Shown: positions 17,392 through 25,935 of the stretch, in pieces
Numbering within the stretch: position 1 is the first letter of the stretch
How the letters are laid out: each line of letters opens with the position of its first letter
From: Rheinheimera aquimaris
GTDB lineage: Bacteria > Pseudomonadota > Gammaproteobacteria > Enterobacterales > Alteromonadaceae
Direction: 5' to 3'
Length of the DNA: 64,000 nucleotides
NCBI RefSeq assembly: GCF_020531985.1
Contig: NZ_JAJAVQ010000004.1
Coordinates: 310,001-374,000 of the forward strand
Translations under genes and position numbers: made by a program
Notes under the pieces: model-generated
What the model was told of the DNA's origin: nothing
Seen by the model: only the letters and a program-made list of their open reading frames with translations
Database searches by the model: none

Positions 17392-17884
17392 AGTAGTCCA
17401 TACCGTTGATACGGTACTGAAATGGTTTCTGGCGTCGTTGATGGCCGCCATCGTGTTGGTGGTGAGCTGGCAGGTAATATCACGTTTCGTGTTAAACGCA
17501 CCAAGTTCCATTACTGAAGAGTTGTCGCGAACCTTGCTGATCTGGATTGGCATGGTCGGGGCGGCTTTTGCCTACCGTACCGGTGTGCATCTGGGGTTGG
17601 ATATTGTAACGCAGAAATTCCCCAAAGCTGTGCAGCGTAAGCTGGCAATGGTGCTGACCGCCTCAGTAGTACTGTTTGCCATTGCGGTAATGGTGGTTGG
17701 CGGTGGCAATCTGGTCGCGCTGACCTACGAGCTGAACCAGATGTCGGCAGCGTTAGATATTAAGATGGCGTATATCTATATCGCGGTACCTTTATCGGGA
17801 CTGTTAATCGCGTTTTATGGTGTATGTCAGTTGTATTACCTGGCGGCGAACAAGCCGATGCAGCCGGTTGAGGGGATGCACTGA
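17384..17884 (+). CDS. TRAP transporter small membrane subunit (DctQ type)
   Basis: The start is placed at ATG 17384, which has GGAGG 7 nt upstream, giving 166 residues with four hydrophobic helices; an upstream in-frame start at 17351 lies inside dctP and is unlikely. The NAPSSITEELSRTLLIWIGMVGAAFAYRTGVHLGLDI segment is the DctQ signature. It anchors the large subunit and works with the receptor encoded just upstream. Its stop overlaps the next ATG by one base. Confidence 0.95.
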   Translation: MTKVVHTVDTVLKWFLASLMAAIVLVVSWQVISRFVLNAPSSITEELSRTLLIWIGMVGAAFAYRTGVHLGLDIVTQKFPKAVQRKLAMVLTASVVLFAIAVMVVGGGNLVALTYELNQMSAALDIKMAYIYIAVPLSGLLIAFYGVCQLYYLAANKPMQPVEGMH

Positions 17885-19179
17885 TGGAAATGGCGATTCT
17901 GGTTTTACTACTGGTATTTTTTGGCTTACTGCTGCTAAACGTACCCATTTCATTTTGTATTGGCCTGGCCACGCTGGCGACGATGCTGTTAAGTGTTGAT
18001 GTCATGCCGGCGGTGACTACGATGGCGCAGCGTATGGCTGGCGGTATCAATAGCTTTGCGTTGCTGGCAATACCGTTTTTTGTGCTGTCAGGTCTTATCA
18101 TGGGGCGCGGCGGTATCGCCAAGCGCCTGATTGAATGTGCTATGGCGCTGGTGGGAATGCTGCCAGGCGGTCTGGCGCTGGTGAATGTAGTGTCCTGTAT
18201 GTTTTTCGGTGCAATTTCAGGCTCAGCGGTGGCGGCAACATCGGCCATTGGCAGCTTTATGTTGCCGGAGATGAAAAAACAGGGTTACGACATTAACTAC
18301 AGCGCGGCAGTTACCGCTGCAGCGGCCACAACGGGCATGCTGATCCCGCCGAGTAATATTCTGATTGTATACGCTATAGCCAGCGGCGGGGTGTCTATTG
18401 CCGCTTTGTTTATCGCCGGATATTTACCGGGTATTTTGCTTGGCGTGGCGCTGATGCTGGTTTGTGCTGGTTACGCCAGATTGAAAGGCTACCCGGTTGG
18501 CGCGCGCTTGCCGCTGAAACTGGTGGTACAAAAGGTCGGTGCGGCCATCCCCAGCCTGTTTATGATTTTTCTGGTTATCGGCGGCATAGTCAGCGGCGTT
18601 TTTACCGCGACAGAAGCTGGTGCTATTGCTGTAGTGTATTCGCTGGTATTGGCTGTAGGTATTTACCGCGAGGTAAAGCCTGATGAGCTGCCTGCCATTT
18701 TAATGAAATCTGCTGAAACCACTGCCATAGTGCTGGCGCTGATTGCGACGTCATCAGCGATGTCATGGATTTTATCTTATGAGCAAATCCCTCAGACGAT
18801 AAGCGCAGCCATGCTGGCACTTAGCGACAACCCTTTGCTGATTTTGTTGATGATCAACCTGATATTGCTGCTGGTGGGTGCCTTTATGGATATGACGCCG
18901 GCAGTGCTTATTTTTACCCCGATCTTTTTACCGGTGGCGGTCGAGCTGGGCATGAGTCCGTTGCATTTTGGCATCATGATGGTGCTTAACTTGTCTATCG
19001 GCCTGGTATCACCGCCGGTTGGCAGTGTGTTGTTTGTCAGCTGTGCTATTGCCAAAACCAAGCTTGAAGCCATTATCCGTCCGTTGATGCCGCTATATCT
19101 GGCTATGTTTGTGGTGCTGATGCTGGTGACTTATGTACCGGCGATAAGTGAGTGGCTACCGGCTCAGTTTGGTTTTTAA
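17884..19179 (+). CDS. TRAP transporter large permease (DctM type)
   Basis: A 431-residue, highly hydrophobic permease of DctM length with about 12 helices. Visible family blocks are NVPISFCIGLATL, INSFALLAIPFFVLSGLIMGRGGIAKRLIE, ISGSAVAATSAIGSFMLPEM, TTGMLIPPSNILIVYA, GAFMDMTPAVLIFTPIFLPV and GLVSPPVGSVLFVSC. It is the sodium-driven translocation channel. It forms a tightly packed P-Q-M unit with the two genes before it; no ABC or GPH uronate transporter is present in the window, so TRAP is the probable inner-membrane route. Confidence 0.96.
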   Translation: MEMAILVLLLVFFGLLLLNVPISFCIGLATLATMLLSVDVMPAVTTMAQRMAGGINSFALLAIPFFVLSGLIMGRGGIAKRLIECAMALVGMLPGGLALVNVVSCMFFGAISGSAVAATSAIGSFMLPEMKKQGYDINYSAAVTAAAATTGMLIPPSNILIVYAIASGGVSIAALFIAGYLPGILLGVALMLVCAGYARLKGYPVGARLPLKLVVQKVGAAIPSLFMIFLVIGGIVSGVFTATEAGAIAVVYSLVLAVGIYREVKPDELPAILMKSAETTAIVLALIATSSAMSWILSYEQIPQTISAAMLALSDNPLLILLMINLILLLVGAFMDMTPAVLIFTPIFLPVAVELGMSPLHFGIMMVLNLSIGLVSPPVGSVLFVSCAIAKTKLEAIIRPLMPLYLAMFVVLMLVTYVPAISEWLPAQFGF

Positions 19180-19205
19180 CGTTAAATAAACTCAGGAGTG
19201 GTGCG

Positions 19206-19991
19206 ATGGTAAGCTATGTGATCCCTAATCTGGCCAATGCCTGCCGCATTCTGTCACTGGTGACAGAATCGGATCAGGGCCTGAGTTTATCTGAGCTGGA
19301 ACAGCGGTTGGCTGTGCCGCGTACAACGGCGTTTCGGATCTTGCAAACACTCTGTCAGGAGCAGGTGCTGGAAAAACACGGTAAACGCTATCTGGCCGGC
19401 GCCCAGTTATTTAAAATGGGGCTTAGCTTGCTTAGTTCACAGCGCCTGCAGCAGCAAGCGCTGCCTATGTTGCAGCAATTGGCACTGACAACGGGTTTAA
19501 CTGCTCATCTGGCCTTGCCACATGCCAAAGGCGCTTTGCTGGTAGAAGTATGCGACAGCCCGAATCCGCTGCGCCTTGCTGCACGCCCGGGTAGCATCGC
19601 TGATTTTAACTGTTCTGCTGCCGGTAAAGTGTTTCTGGCATTTCATCATTTTGATCAACTACCGGCTTTGGCTGCTGCTGGCTTGTTTAAACAACGCACC
19701 GCGAACAGCCTGGTTCAGCCGCAGCAGCTTATAACGGAGTTGCAGCGGGTACTGGCACGCGGTTATGCTAGTGACGAAATGGAATACCACGAAGATGTGC
19801 GTTGCCTGGCTGTGCCGGTACGTAATAGTCAGGGCACTGTTGTTGCTGCGGTAGGCGTGACCGGACCGTCTGCGCTGTACGCGAAAAAGACGCAAACCGA
19901 CCTTATCGCCAGCGTCAAACAGACGGCTATTGATATTGCGCTGAGTACTTACCGGCCGCAACTGGTCGCCAACAATGCGCGTGGTCAATAA
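19206..19991 (+). CDS. IclR-family transcriptional regulator
   Basis: The start is ATG 19206 (AGGAGTG 6 nt upstream), not the longer frame from 19152 that runs into dctM. This gives 261 residues: an N-terminal winged helix (ANACRILSLVTESDQGLSLSELEQRLAVPRTTAFRILQTLCQEQVL) and a C-terminal GAF-like effector domain (LRLAARPGSIADFNCSAAGKVFLA, YASDEMEYHEDVRCLAVPVRNSQGTVVAAVGVTGP). KdgR of enterobacteria is an IclR protein that senses KDG; this one is a plausible functional counterpart. Its likely target is the palindrome at 14594. Orthology to KdgR is not proven. Confidence 0.92.
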   Translation: MVSYVIPNLANACRILSLVTESDQGLSLSELEQRLAVPRTTAFRILQTLCQEQVLEKHGKRYLAGAQLFKMGLSLLSSQRLQQQALPMLQQLALTTGLTAHLALPHAKGALLVEVCDSPNPLRLAARPGSIADFNCSAAGKVFLAFHHFDQLPALAAAGLFKQRTANSLVQPQQLITELQRVLARGYASDEMEYHEDVRCLAVPVRNSQGTVVAAVGVTGPSALYAKKTQTDLIASVKQTAIDIALSTYRPQLVANNARGQ

Positions 19992-19992
19992 G

Positions 19993-21036
19993 ATGAGAGT
20001 TATGCAAAAACAAGCCACGATAAATGATGTCGCACGGATTGCCGGCGTGTCAAAACGCACTGTTTCCCGCGTAATTAATGGCTCGCTCAGTGTTGGCGAG
20101 GCGACCCGTATCCGGGTTGAAAAAGTGATCAGTGAACTGAAGTATTCACCGAACACTCAGGCCCGCGGGCTGGCGTCAAGCCGCTCTTACCTACTGGGAT
20201 TAATTTATGATAACCCCGATGCACTGTATCTGGACGATGTACAGCGCGGGGTGCTTGAGGTGTGTTCTAACCTCGGTTACGAGCTGGTTGTTCACCCGTG
20301 TCGTTACCGCAGTGAAACCCTGGTACAGGATTGTCTGCGTTTTATGCAGCGCTCTAAGCTCGATGGCGTAATCGTGTTGCCGCCGGTATCTGAATCAGAG
20401 TTACTGGCGCAGGCACTGAAAGAGTCTGGCAGCCCTTATGTACGTTTAAGCTCAGTAGCATTGGATGAAGCCAAACATATTGTCGTGTCAGACGATCGCG
20501 CTGCAGCGGCCGAAATGGCACGCTATTTTGCCCAGTTGGGTCATGAGCATATTGCTTTTATCAGTGGTCCGCAGCGCTATAAATCGTCAACCGAGCGGAT
20601 GGAAGGTTTTCAGCTTGGTTTATCTGCGTACGGCATAAAAATTCGTCCCGACTGGATAGTCGAAGGTAATAACACCTATGAGACCGGTATCGAATGTGCA
20701 CGCCAGCTGCTGCAGGGGCAGGATATCCCTACAGCAATTTTCGCCAATAACGACCAGATGGCGGCCGGGGTATTAAAGGTCGCCCACAGTTTAGGTATCA
20801 AAGTGCCTGAGCAGTTATCAGTGGCCGGCTTTGACGATAACATGCTGGCCTCAAGAGTTATTCCTGCACTGACAACGATTAAAAGGCCGGTGCGGCAAAT
20901 GGCGCTACTGGCCACCAGCAAGATGATTATGTCGATAGAAAACAATGATAAAGCAGCCAGCAATGTGGCGGCTAAAGTGGCACCGACACTGGTTGTGCGT
21001 GAGTCTACCGCCAGAATCAATACCACAGATAGTTAA
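19993..21036 (+). CDS. LacI-family transcriptional regulator
   Basis: A 347-residue regulator (alternative ATG at 20002; an ATG at 19975 overlaps the iclR end). The LacI helix-turn-helix and hinge are clear: ATINDVARIAGVSKRTVSRVINGSLSVGEATRIRVEKVISELKYSPNTQARGLASSRS. The periplasmic-binding-like core shows LDGVIVLPP, FISGPQRYKSSTERMEGF and AIFANNDQMAAGVLKVA. It follows iclR by one base, and its 3' end is next to a double LacI-type operator (21073-21121), so self-linked control of the polygalacturonase operon and the TonB receptor is likely. Effector unknown. Confidence 0.93.
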   Translation: MRVMQKQATINDVARIAGVSKRTVSRVINGSLSVGEATRIRVEKVISELKYSPNTQARGLASSRSYLLGLIYDNPDALYLDDVQRGVLEVCSNLGYELVVHPCRYRSETLVQDCLRFMQRSKLDGVIVLPPVSESELLAQALKESGSPYVRLSSVALDEAKHIVVSDDRAAAAEMARYFAQLGHEHIAFISGPQRYKSSTERMEGFQLGLSAYGIKIRPDWIVEGNNTYETGIECARQLLQGQDIPTAIFANNDQMAAGVLKVAHSLGIKVPEQLSVAGFDDNMLASRVIPALTTIKRPVRQMALLATSKMIMSIENNDKAASNVAAKVAPTLVVRESTARINTTDS

Positions 21037-21072
21037 GCAGATATCACACTAACGCTGATGTAGCGGTTTTTT

Positions 21073-21121
21073 TTGCTACCGCTGGCAAAAAAAATGTCCA
21101 ATTGCTTGCCACCGGTGGCAA
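21073..21121. promoter_or_regulatory. Double operator cassette before the polygalacturonase (sites 3 and 4)
   Basis: Site 3 TTGCTACCGCTGGCAA (21073-21088) and site 4 TTGCCACCGGTGGCAA (21106-21121), the latter a perfect 16-bp palindrome, have centres 33 bp apart. The same layout and the same A run occur at 14415-14463. Site 4 overlaps a TTGCCA that could act as a -35, with TATAGT 19 nt on (21132-21137), so a bound repressor would block the promoter. Confidence 0.8.
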
Positions 21122-21205
21122 ATTGGTTATTATAGTATCAATCAACAGCAATAAGCTGGTGTTAATTGCAAATAAAACGCAATGGCACAGAAGCCGGGGA
21201 GACTT

Positions 21206-22651
21206 ATGACAGACACGCTGAAACGACAACATTTAAAAACGCTGAGCCTGGCCAGTGCCGGCCTTTCGTTGTGGTCATTAAATGGCTGTTCGACAGCGTC
21301 TGTGATGAGTATTGCAGACAGTGATGCGGCAGATAACATCTTATGGCAGCAGGCAGATAACATCATTGCCAGCATAGCGCCAACCCAATTTGCAAAGCGT
21401 GATTTTGTTATTACCGCTTATGGCGCCAAAGCGCAGCCGAATTATGACAGCAGCGCGGCTATAACTGCCGCTATTGCCGCTTGTGCCGAAGCCGGTGGTG
21501 GCCGGGTTGTGGTACCCGCCGGGCGTTTTAACACCGGGCCAGTGCATTTAAAGTCGAATGTAAACCTGCACCTGCAAAAAGATGCGGTGTTATCGTTTTA
21601 CACTGAGCCTGAGCGTTATCTGCCAGCCGTACACACCCGTTGGGAAGGTGTCGAGCTGATGGGCTACTCGCCGCTGATTTATGCCTTTGAGCAGGAAAAC
21701 ATCGCCGTGACAGGTGAAGGCATCCTCGAAGGCAACGGCAGTAATACCCAGTGGTGGCCGTGGAAAGGTAAGTGGAAACACACGCCGTGGCAGTTAGATG
21801 CGGCAACAGACCAGAGCAACACCCGTGACCCGTTATTTGCTATGGCAGAGCAGGGTGTACCGGTAGCTCAGCGGGTATTTGAGCAAAACTATCTGCGTCC
21901 GCCGTTTATTCAGCCGTACAGGTGTAAACGGGTGCTGATTGAAGGCGTGACTATTCGTAATTCGCCGTTTTGGCTTATTAACCCGGTACTGTCTGACGAT
22001 GTGATAGTACGCGGCGTAAACTGTGTCAGCTTCGGCCCCAACTCAGATGGCTGTGACCCGGAGTCTTGCAACCGGGTGCTGATTGAAAACTGTTTATTCG
22101 ACACCGGTGATGACTGTATTGCACTGAAATCGGGGCGTAATAACGACGGCCGCCGTTTAGCAACGCCAATTCAGAACGTGGTGATCCAGGATTGTGTTAT
22201 GCGCGCCGGCCACGGCGGCGTGGTGCTTGGCAGTGAAATTTCAGGCGGGGCGCGCAATATTTTTGCCCGTCGTTGCCGTATGAGCAGCCCGGATTTACAG
22301 CGCGGCATCCGTATTAAAACCAACTCGGTGCGTGGTGGTTTAATTGAAAATATTGCTATCCGCGATATTGATATCGGTGAAGTGAAGGACGCGATAGTGA
22401 TTAACTTCTTCTACGAAGAAGGTGATGCCGGCTCACATTTGCCGCAGGTAAAAGATCTGCATATCAGCCACTTAACCGTACACAAAGCCGAGCGGGCTTT
22501 TTTGCTACGCGGTTTTGAACGGGCACCGATAAGCGGTGTCAGCCTGCACCATGTTGAGTTCAAACAAGCCGCCAGCGTGGGTGTGCTGGAGAATGTAGCG
22601 CAGATAGATCAGGTAGATGTAACCTTGAATGGCAGTGCGCTAACGCTTTAG
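21206..22651 (+). CDS. Polygalacturonase, GH28 family, lipoprotein
   Basis: The start is ATG 21206 with GGGGAG upstream, giving 481 residues. A lipobox is seen (SLNGCS, Cys about residue 29). The right-handed beta-helix carries all GH28 catalytic motifs: NSDGCDPES (about 279), TGDDCIALKSG (about 300), GHGGVVLGSE (about 335) and RIKTN (about 368). The N-terminal AYGAKAQPNYDSSAAITAAIAACAEAGGGRVVVPAG block is typical of bacterial exo-acting GH28 enzymes. It would release galacturonate from oligogalacturonides in the periplasm, supplying uxaC downstream. It heads the second half of the pectin block. Confidence 0.95.
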   Translation: MTDTLKRQHLKTLSLASAGLSLWSLNGCSTASVMSIADSDAADNILWQQADNIIASIAPTQFAKRDFVITAYGAKAQPNYDSSAAITAAIAACAEAGGGRVVVPAGRFNTGPVHLKSNVNLHLQKDAVLSFYTEPERYLPAVHTRWEGVELMGYSPLIYAFEQENIAVTGEGILEGNGSNTQWWPWKGKWKHTPWQLDAATDQSNTRDPLFAMAEQGVPVAQRVFEQNYLRPPFIQPYRCKRVLIEGVTIRNSPFWLINPVLSDDVIVRGVNCVSFGPNSDGCDPESCNRVLIENCLFDTGDDCIALKSGRNNDGRRLATPIQNVVIQDCVMRAGHGGVVLGSEISGGARNIFARRCRMSSPDLQRGIRIKTNSVRGGLIENIAIRDIDIGEVKDAIVINFFYEEGDAGSHLPQVKDLHISHLTVHKAERAFLLRGFERAPISGVSLHHVEFKQAASVGVLENVAQIDQVDVTLNGSALTL

Positions 22652-22691
22652 AGGGTTAGAAATGGTTCGCTAACGGTTCGGAAAGCCAAAT

Positions 22692-22734
22692 TAGAATATC
22701 AATGTTTTTAAACCCGGTTTGCCACCGCTAGACA
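22692..22734 (+). promoter_or_regulatory. Candidate promoter and single operator before uxaA (site 5)
   Basis: TTGCCACC-GCTAGACA (22719-22734) matches the left half of the LacI-type palindrome perfectly and the right half partly, 20 bp before the uxaA ATG. A TAGAAT (22692-22697) upstream could be a -10, placing the operator just past the start site. No partner at 33 bp spacing is seen. Confidence 0.5.
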
Positions 22735-22753
22735 AGGGGCAGGAAGGTTAACT

Positions 22754-24310
22754 ATGAGCACAGAACAGAAACCAGGCTGTAGCACAAAATTAGATGCACC
22801 AGCCGATATTGGTGAGCAGTTACAGGTACTGCAGGTGCACCCACGCGATAACGTCGTGGTGGCATTGCAACCGCTGGCGCAGGGCGCACCTTTGCCGGAA
22901 CCTTTTGCTGCTTTAACGGCACAACAGGCGGTACCGGCCGGACACAAAGTGGCCCTTACCGACATCGCCAAAGGCGACGCAGTCGTGAAGTACGGTTTCG
23001 CCATTGGCGCCGCAACCTGCGACATCAAAGCCGGCGAGCATATTCACTCGCATAACCTGGCAACTAAGCTAAGCGGCCAGATTGATTACCGCTATGACGG
23101 TTGTCAGGCGCAGCCACTGGCCTTTCCATCAGGCTTGCCAACCGAATTTATGGGTTACCGCCGTGCCAACGGCAAAGTGGGCACCCGCAATGAGCTGTGG
23201 ATCATTAATACCGTAGGCTGCGTTAACCGTGCAGCTATGCGGGTAGCCGAGCAGGCCCGCAAACTGTATAGCAATGATATCGACGGTATTTATGCCTTTA
23301 CCCACCCGTTTGGTTGCTCGCAGCTGGGCGACGATTTAGATCACACCCGCCGTTTACTGGCCGGCCTGATTCAACACCCGAATGCCGGTGGCGTATTGGT
23401 GATGGGCCTGGGCTGCGAAAATAACCAGTTAAGTAAGCTACTGGCTGCCAGCCCCGGTGTCGACCTGAGCCGCATCCGCTCGTTTAATGCGCAGCAGGTA
23501 GAAGATGAAATTGAGCAGGGGCTGGACGCGGTTGCTGAGCTGGTAACACAAATGCGCCTTGATAAGCGCAGCCTGTGCCCGGTGTCTGACTTAGTGGTTG
23601 GTATGAAATGCGGCGGCTCTGATGGTTTAAGTGGTTTAACCGCTAACCCGCTGGTCGGGCGTATAGCCGATTTGGTGGCAGCCGCGAACGGCAAAGTGGT
23701 GCTGACAGAAACACCGGAGATGTTTGGTGCTGAGCAGGTGTTTATGGCCCGCGCCAAAGATGAAACCGTGTTTGACGACATTGTTGGCCTGGTGAACGAT
23801 TTTAAACAGTACTTTATTGATAACAAACAGCCGGTGTATGAAAACCCCAGTCCGGGCAACAAAGATGGCGGTTTAACCACGCTGGAAGAGAAATCACTCG
23901 GTGCTATTCAAAAAGGTGGCTCGGCGGTGGTGAATCAGGTGATCCGTTACGGTGATACTGCCAGTCAAAGTGGCCTGACGCTGCTGGAAGGCCCGGGCAA
24001 TGACGCTGTGTCATCTACCGCGCTTACTGCCGCTGGCGCCACTTTATTGCTGTTTACTACCGGCCGCGGCACACCGCTTGGCTTTCCGGCACCGACGGTG
24101 AAAATTTCGTCAAACTCGTCATTGGCGGCCCGCAAGCCCCAATGGATAGATTTTGACGCCGGTGGCTTGCTGAAAAAAGGCCAGGATGCGCAGCAGTTCA
24201 GCCATGACTTTTTCCGTTATCTGATTAACGTGGCATCAGGTAAAGCGACACGTAACGAAGTGTCTGACAACCGCGAAATTGCGATCTGGAAAAACGGCGT
24301 CACGCTGTAA
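22754..24310 (+). CDS. uxaA: Altronate dehydratase
   Basis: A 518-residue UxaA: an N-terminal SAF-like domain (about 20-100, with HPRDNVVVAL and the metal-type AGEHIHSHNL motif) and a C-terminal catalytic domain (GTRNELWIINTVGCVNR, THPFGCSQLGDDLDHTRR, VMGLGCENNQ, VGMKCGGSDGLSGLTANP, ETPEMFGAEQ). The Cys and acidic residues fit the iron-dependent dehydratase that turns D-altronate into KDG. Slightly longer than the roughly 495-residue E. coli enzyme, mostly at the N-terminus. It is followed by uxaC in the same operon. Confidence 0.95.
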   Translation: MSTEQKPGCSTKLDAPADIGEQLQVLQVHPRDNVVVALQPLAQGAPLPEPFAALTAQQAVPAGHKVALTDIAKGDAVVKYGFAIGAATCDIKAGEHIHSHNLATKLSGQIDYRYDGCQAQPLAFPSGLPTEFMGYRRANGKVGTRNELWIINTVGCVNRAAMRVAEQARKLYSNDIDGIYAFTHPFGCSQLGDDLDHTRRLLAGLIQHPNAGGVLVMGLGCENNQLSKLLAASPGVDLSRIRSFNAQQVEDEIEQGLDAVAELVTQMRLDKRSLCPVSDLVVGMKCGGSDGLSGLTANPLVGRIADLVAAANGKVVLTETPEMFGAEQVFMARAKDETVFDDIVGLVNDFKQYFIDNKQPVYENPSPGNKDGGLTTLEEKSLGAIQKGGSAVVNQVIRYGDTASQSGLTLLEGPGNDAVSSTALTAAGATLLLFTTGRGTPLGFPAPTVKISSNSSLAARKPQWIDFDAGGLLKKGQDAQQFSHDFFRYLINVASGKATRNEVSDNREIAIWKNGVTL

Positions 24311-24357
24311 ACGCTGAAATTATTGAATTTAACTACTTTTAGAAACAGGACATCAAT

Positions 24358-25782
24358 ATGGCACAAAGTCGTCGCTTAGAACTGCACCCGGACCGGTTAT
24401 TTCCGTCTGATCCTGTGGTGCGCGATATCGCCCGGCGTTTATATCAGCAAATTAAAGACTTGCCGATAGTCAGCCCGCATGGCCATACCGACCCACGTTG
24501 GTTCGCTGAAGACGCCAACTGGGATAACGCTACCGCGCTATTATTGCTGCCGGATCACTACGTGTTTCGCATGTTGTACAGCCAGGGTATCAAGCTCGAA
24601 GAGTTAGGTATCCGCCGTAAAGACGGCGCTGTGGTGGAAAGCGATTACCGCAAAATATTCCATATTTTCGCTAAACACTATTACCTGTTTCGCGGCACGC
24701 CGTCGCGGATCTGGCTGGACACAGTATTTCACGACGTATTCGGTTTAGCCGAAACCCTGTGCGAAGAAACAGCCGATCACTACTACGACAGTATTAACGC
24801 GCAGTTGGCCAAGCCGGAATTTAAACCGCGTGCTTTACTGCAGCGTTTTAATATCGAGCTTATCGCCACTACCGAAGGCGCGCTGAACGATTTAAAACAC
24901 CATGCCAAATTAAAAGGTACTGGCTTTGAAACCCGGGTTATTACCACCTTTCGCCCCGATGATGTGGTCGATGCTGACCGGGCTGATTTTGCGGCTAATG
25001 TCGCCAAACTGGGCGAGATTACCGGTGAGGACACGCAAAGCTGGCAAGGTTACCTGGCGGCGCTGCGTAAACGCCGTGCAGTGTTTCGTGACCACGGCGC
25101 AACGGCAACAGATCATGGGCACCCAACGGCACTGACCGCTGATTTACCGATGAAAGAAGCGGCGGCGTTATTTCAGCGCTGTTTAAGTGGTAAAGCCAGC
25201 AAAGCAGACACCGAGTTGTTCCGCGGCCAGATGCTGACCGAAATGGCTGGCATGAGCCTGGAAGATGGCATGACCATGCAAATTCACCCGGGTGCGCACC
25301 GCAACCACAACAAGATTATTTTCGATCGTTTCGGTGCGGATAAAGGCGCGGATATCCCAAGCCCGACCGAATATGTGCAGGCGTTAAAACCGTTACTGCA
25401 GAAATACGGTAACGAAGCCAGCCTGAATATTATTCTGTTTACGCTGGATGAAACGACCTACGCCCGCGAGCTGGCACCATTGGCCGGCCATTACCCCGCG
25501 TTGAAGCTGGGCCCGGCCTGGTGGTTCCACGACAGCCCGGAAGGCATGCTGCGCTTTCGTCATCAGGTGACGGAAACGGCCGGTTTTTATAACACTGTGG
25601 GTTTTAACGATGATACCCGTGCTTTCCTGTCGATCCCGGCACGTCACGACGTGGCCCGCCGTATTGACTGCCGTTTTCTGGCCGGTTTAGTCGCTGAACA
25701 CCGTTTAACTGAAGAAGAAGCCGGCGAGCTGGCGTATGAGCTGACCTATGGTCTGGTGAAGAAAGCGTATCAGCTGAAATAA
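24358..25782 (+). CDS. uxaC: Glucuronate/galacturonate isomerase
   Basis: A 474-residue UxaC of normal length. Family motifs: LPIVSPHGHTDPRWFAEDANWDNATALLLLPDHYVFRMLYSQG (metal-site His in HGHT), the YRKIFHIFAKHYYLFRGTPSRIWLD block, GMSLEDGMTMQIHPGAHRNHN, and KLGPAWWFHDSPEGMLRFR. It converts D-galacturonate to tagaturonate and D-glucuronate to fructuronate. AGGA precedes the ATG. It lies 47 nt after uxaA. Confidence 0.97.
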   Translation: MAQSRRLELHPDRLFPSDPVVRDIARRLYQQIKDLPIVSPHGHTDPRWFAEDANWDNATALLLLPDHYVFRMLYSQGIKLEELGIRRKDGAVVESDYRKIFHIFAKHYYLFRGTPSRIWLDTVFHDVFGLAETLCEETADHYYDSINAQLAKPEFKPRALLQRFNIELIATTEGALNDLKHHAKLKGTGFETRVITTFRPDDVVDADRADFAANVAKLGEITGEDTQSWQGYLAALRKRRAVFRDHGATATDHGHPTALTADLPMKEAAALFQRCLSGKASKADTELFRGQMLTEMAGMSLEDGMTMQIHPGAHRNHNKIIFDRFGADKGADIPSPTEYVQALKPLLQKYGNEASLNIILFTLDETTYARELAPLAGHYPALKLGPAWWFHDSPEGMLRFRHQVTETAGFYNTVGFNDDTRAFLSIPARHDVARRIDCRFLAGLVAEHRLTEEEAGELAYELTYGLVKKAYQLK

Positions 25783-25804
25783 TGTTAAGCACAATCTAAC
25801 AGCG

Positions 25805-25901
25805 GGGCAGTTTGCTACTAAGCAGAGCGTCTGCAGCATGGATGCTGCAGAGGAGTCTACAAGGATGTATTTACGACGTCTCTGCGTGTAACAAACTGCC
25901 C
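25805..25901 (+). repeat. Structured GGA-loop intergenic repeat, copy A
   Basis: A 97-bp element between uxaC and the reductase gene, in the sense orientation of the operon. Outer stem GGGCAGTTTGCTAC / GTAACAAACTGCCC (one mismatch), inner stem GCAGAG / CTCTGC (25822-25827, 25880-25885), hairpin CTGCAGCA-TGGA-TGCTGCAG (25831-25850) and small hairpin TACA-AGGA-TGTA (25858-25869). Both hairpin loops carry GGA. Same core as the copies at 7936, 29077 and 29247. Confidence 0.85.
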
Positions 25902-25935
25902 AAGCTTACACTGCAGCAAATAGCAGGAATCATGA

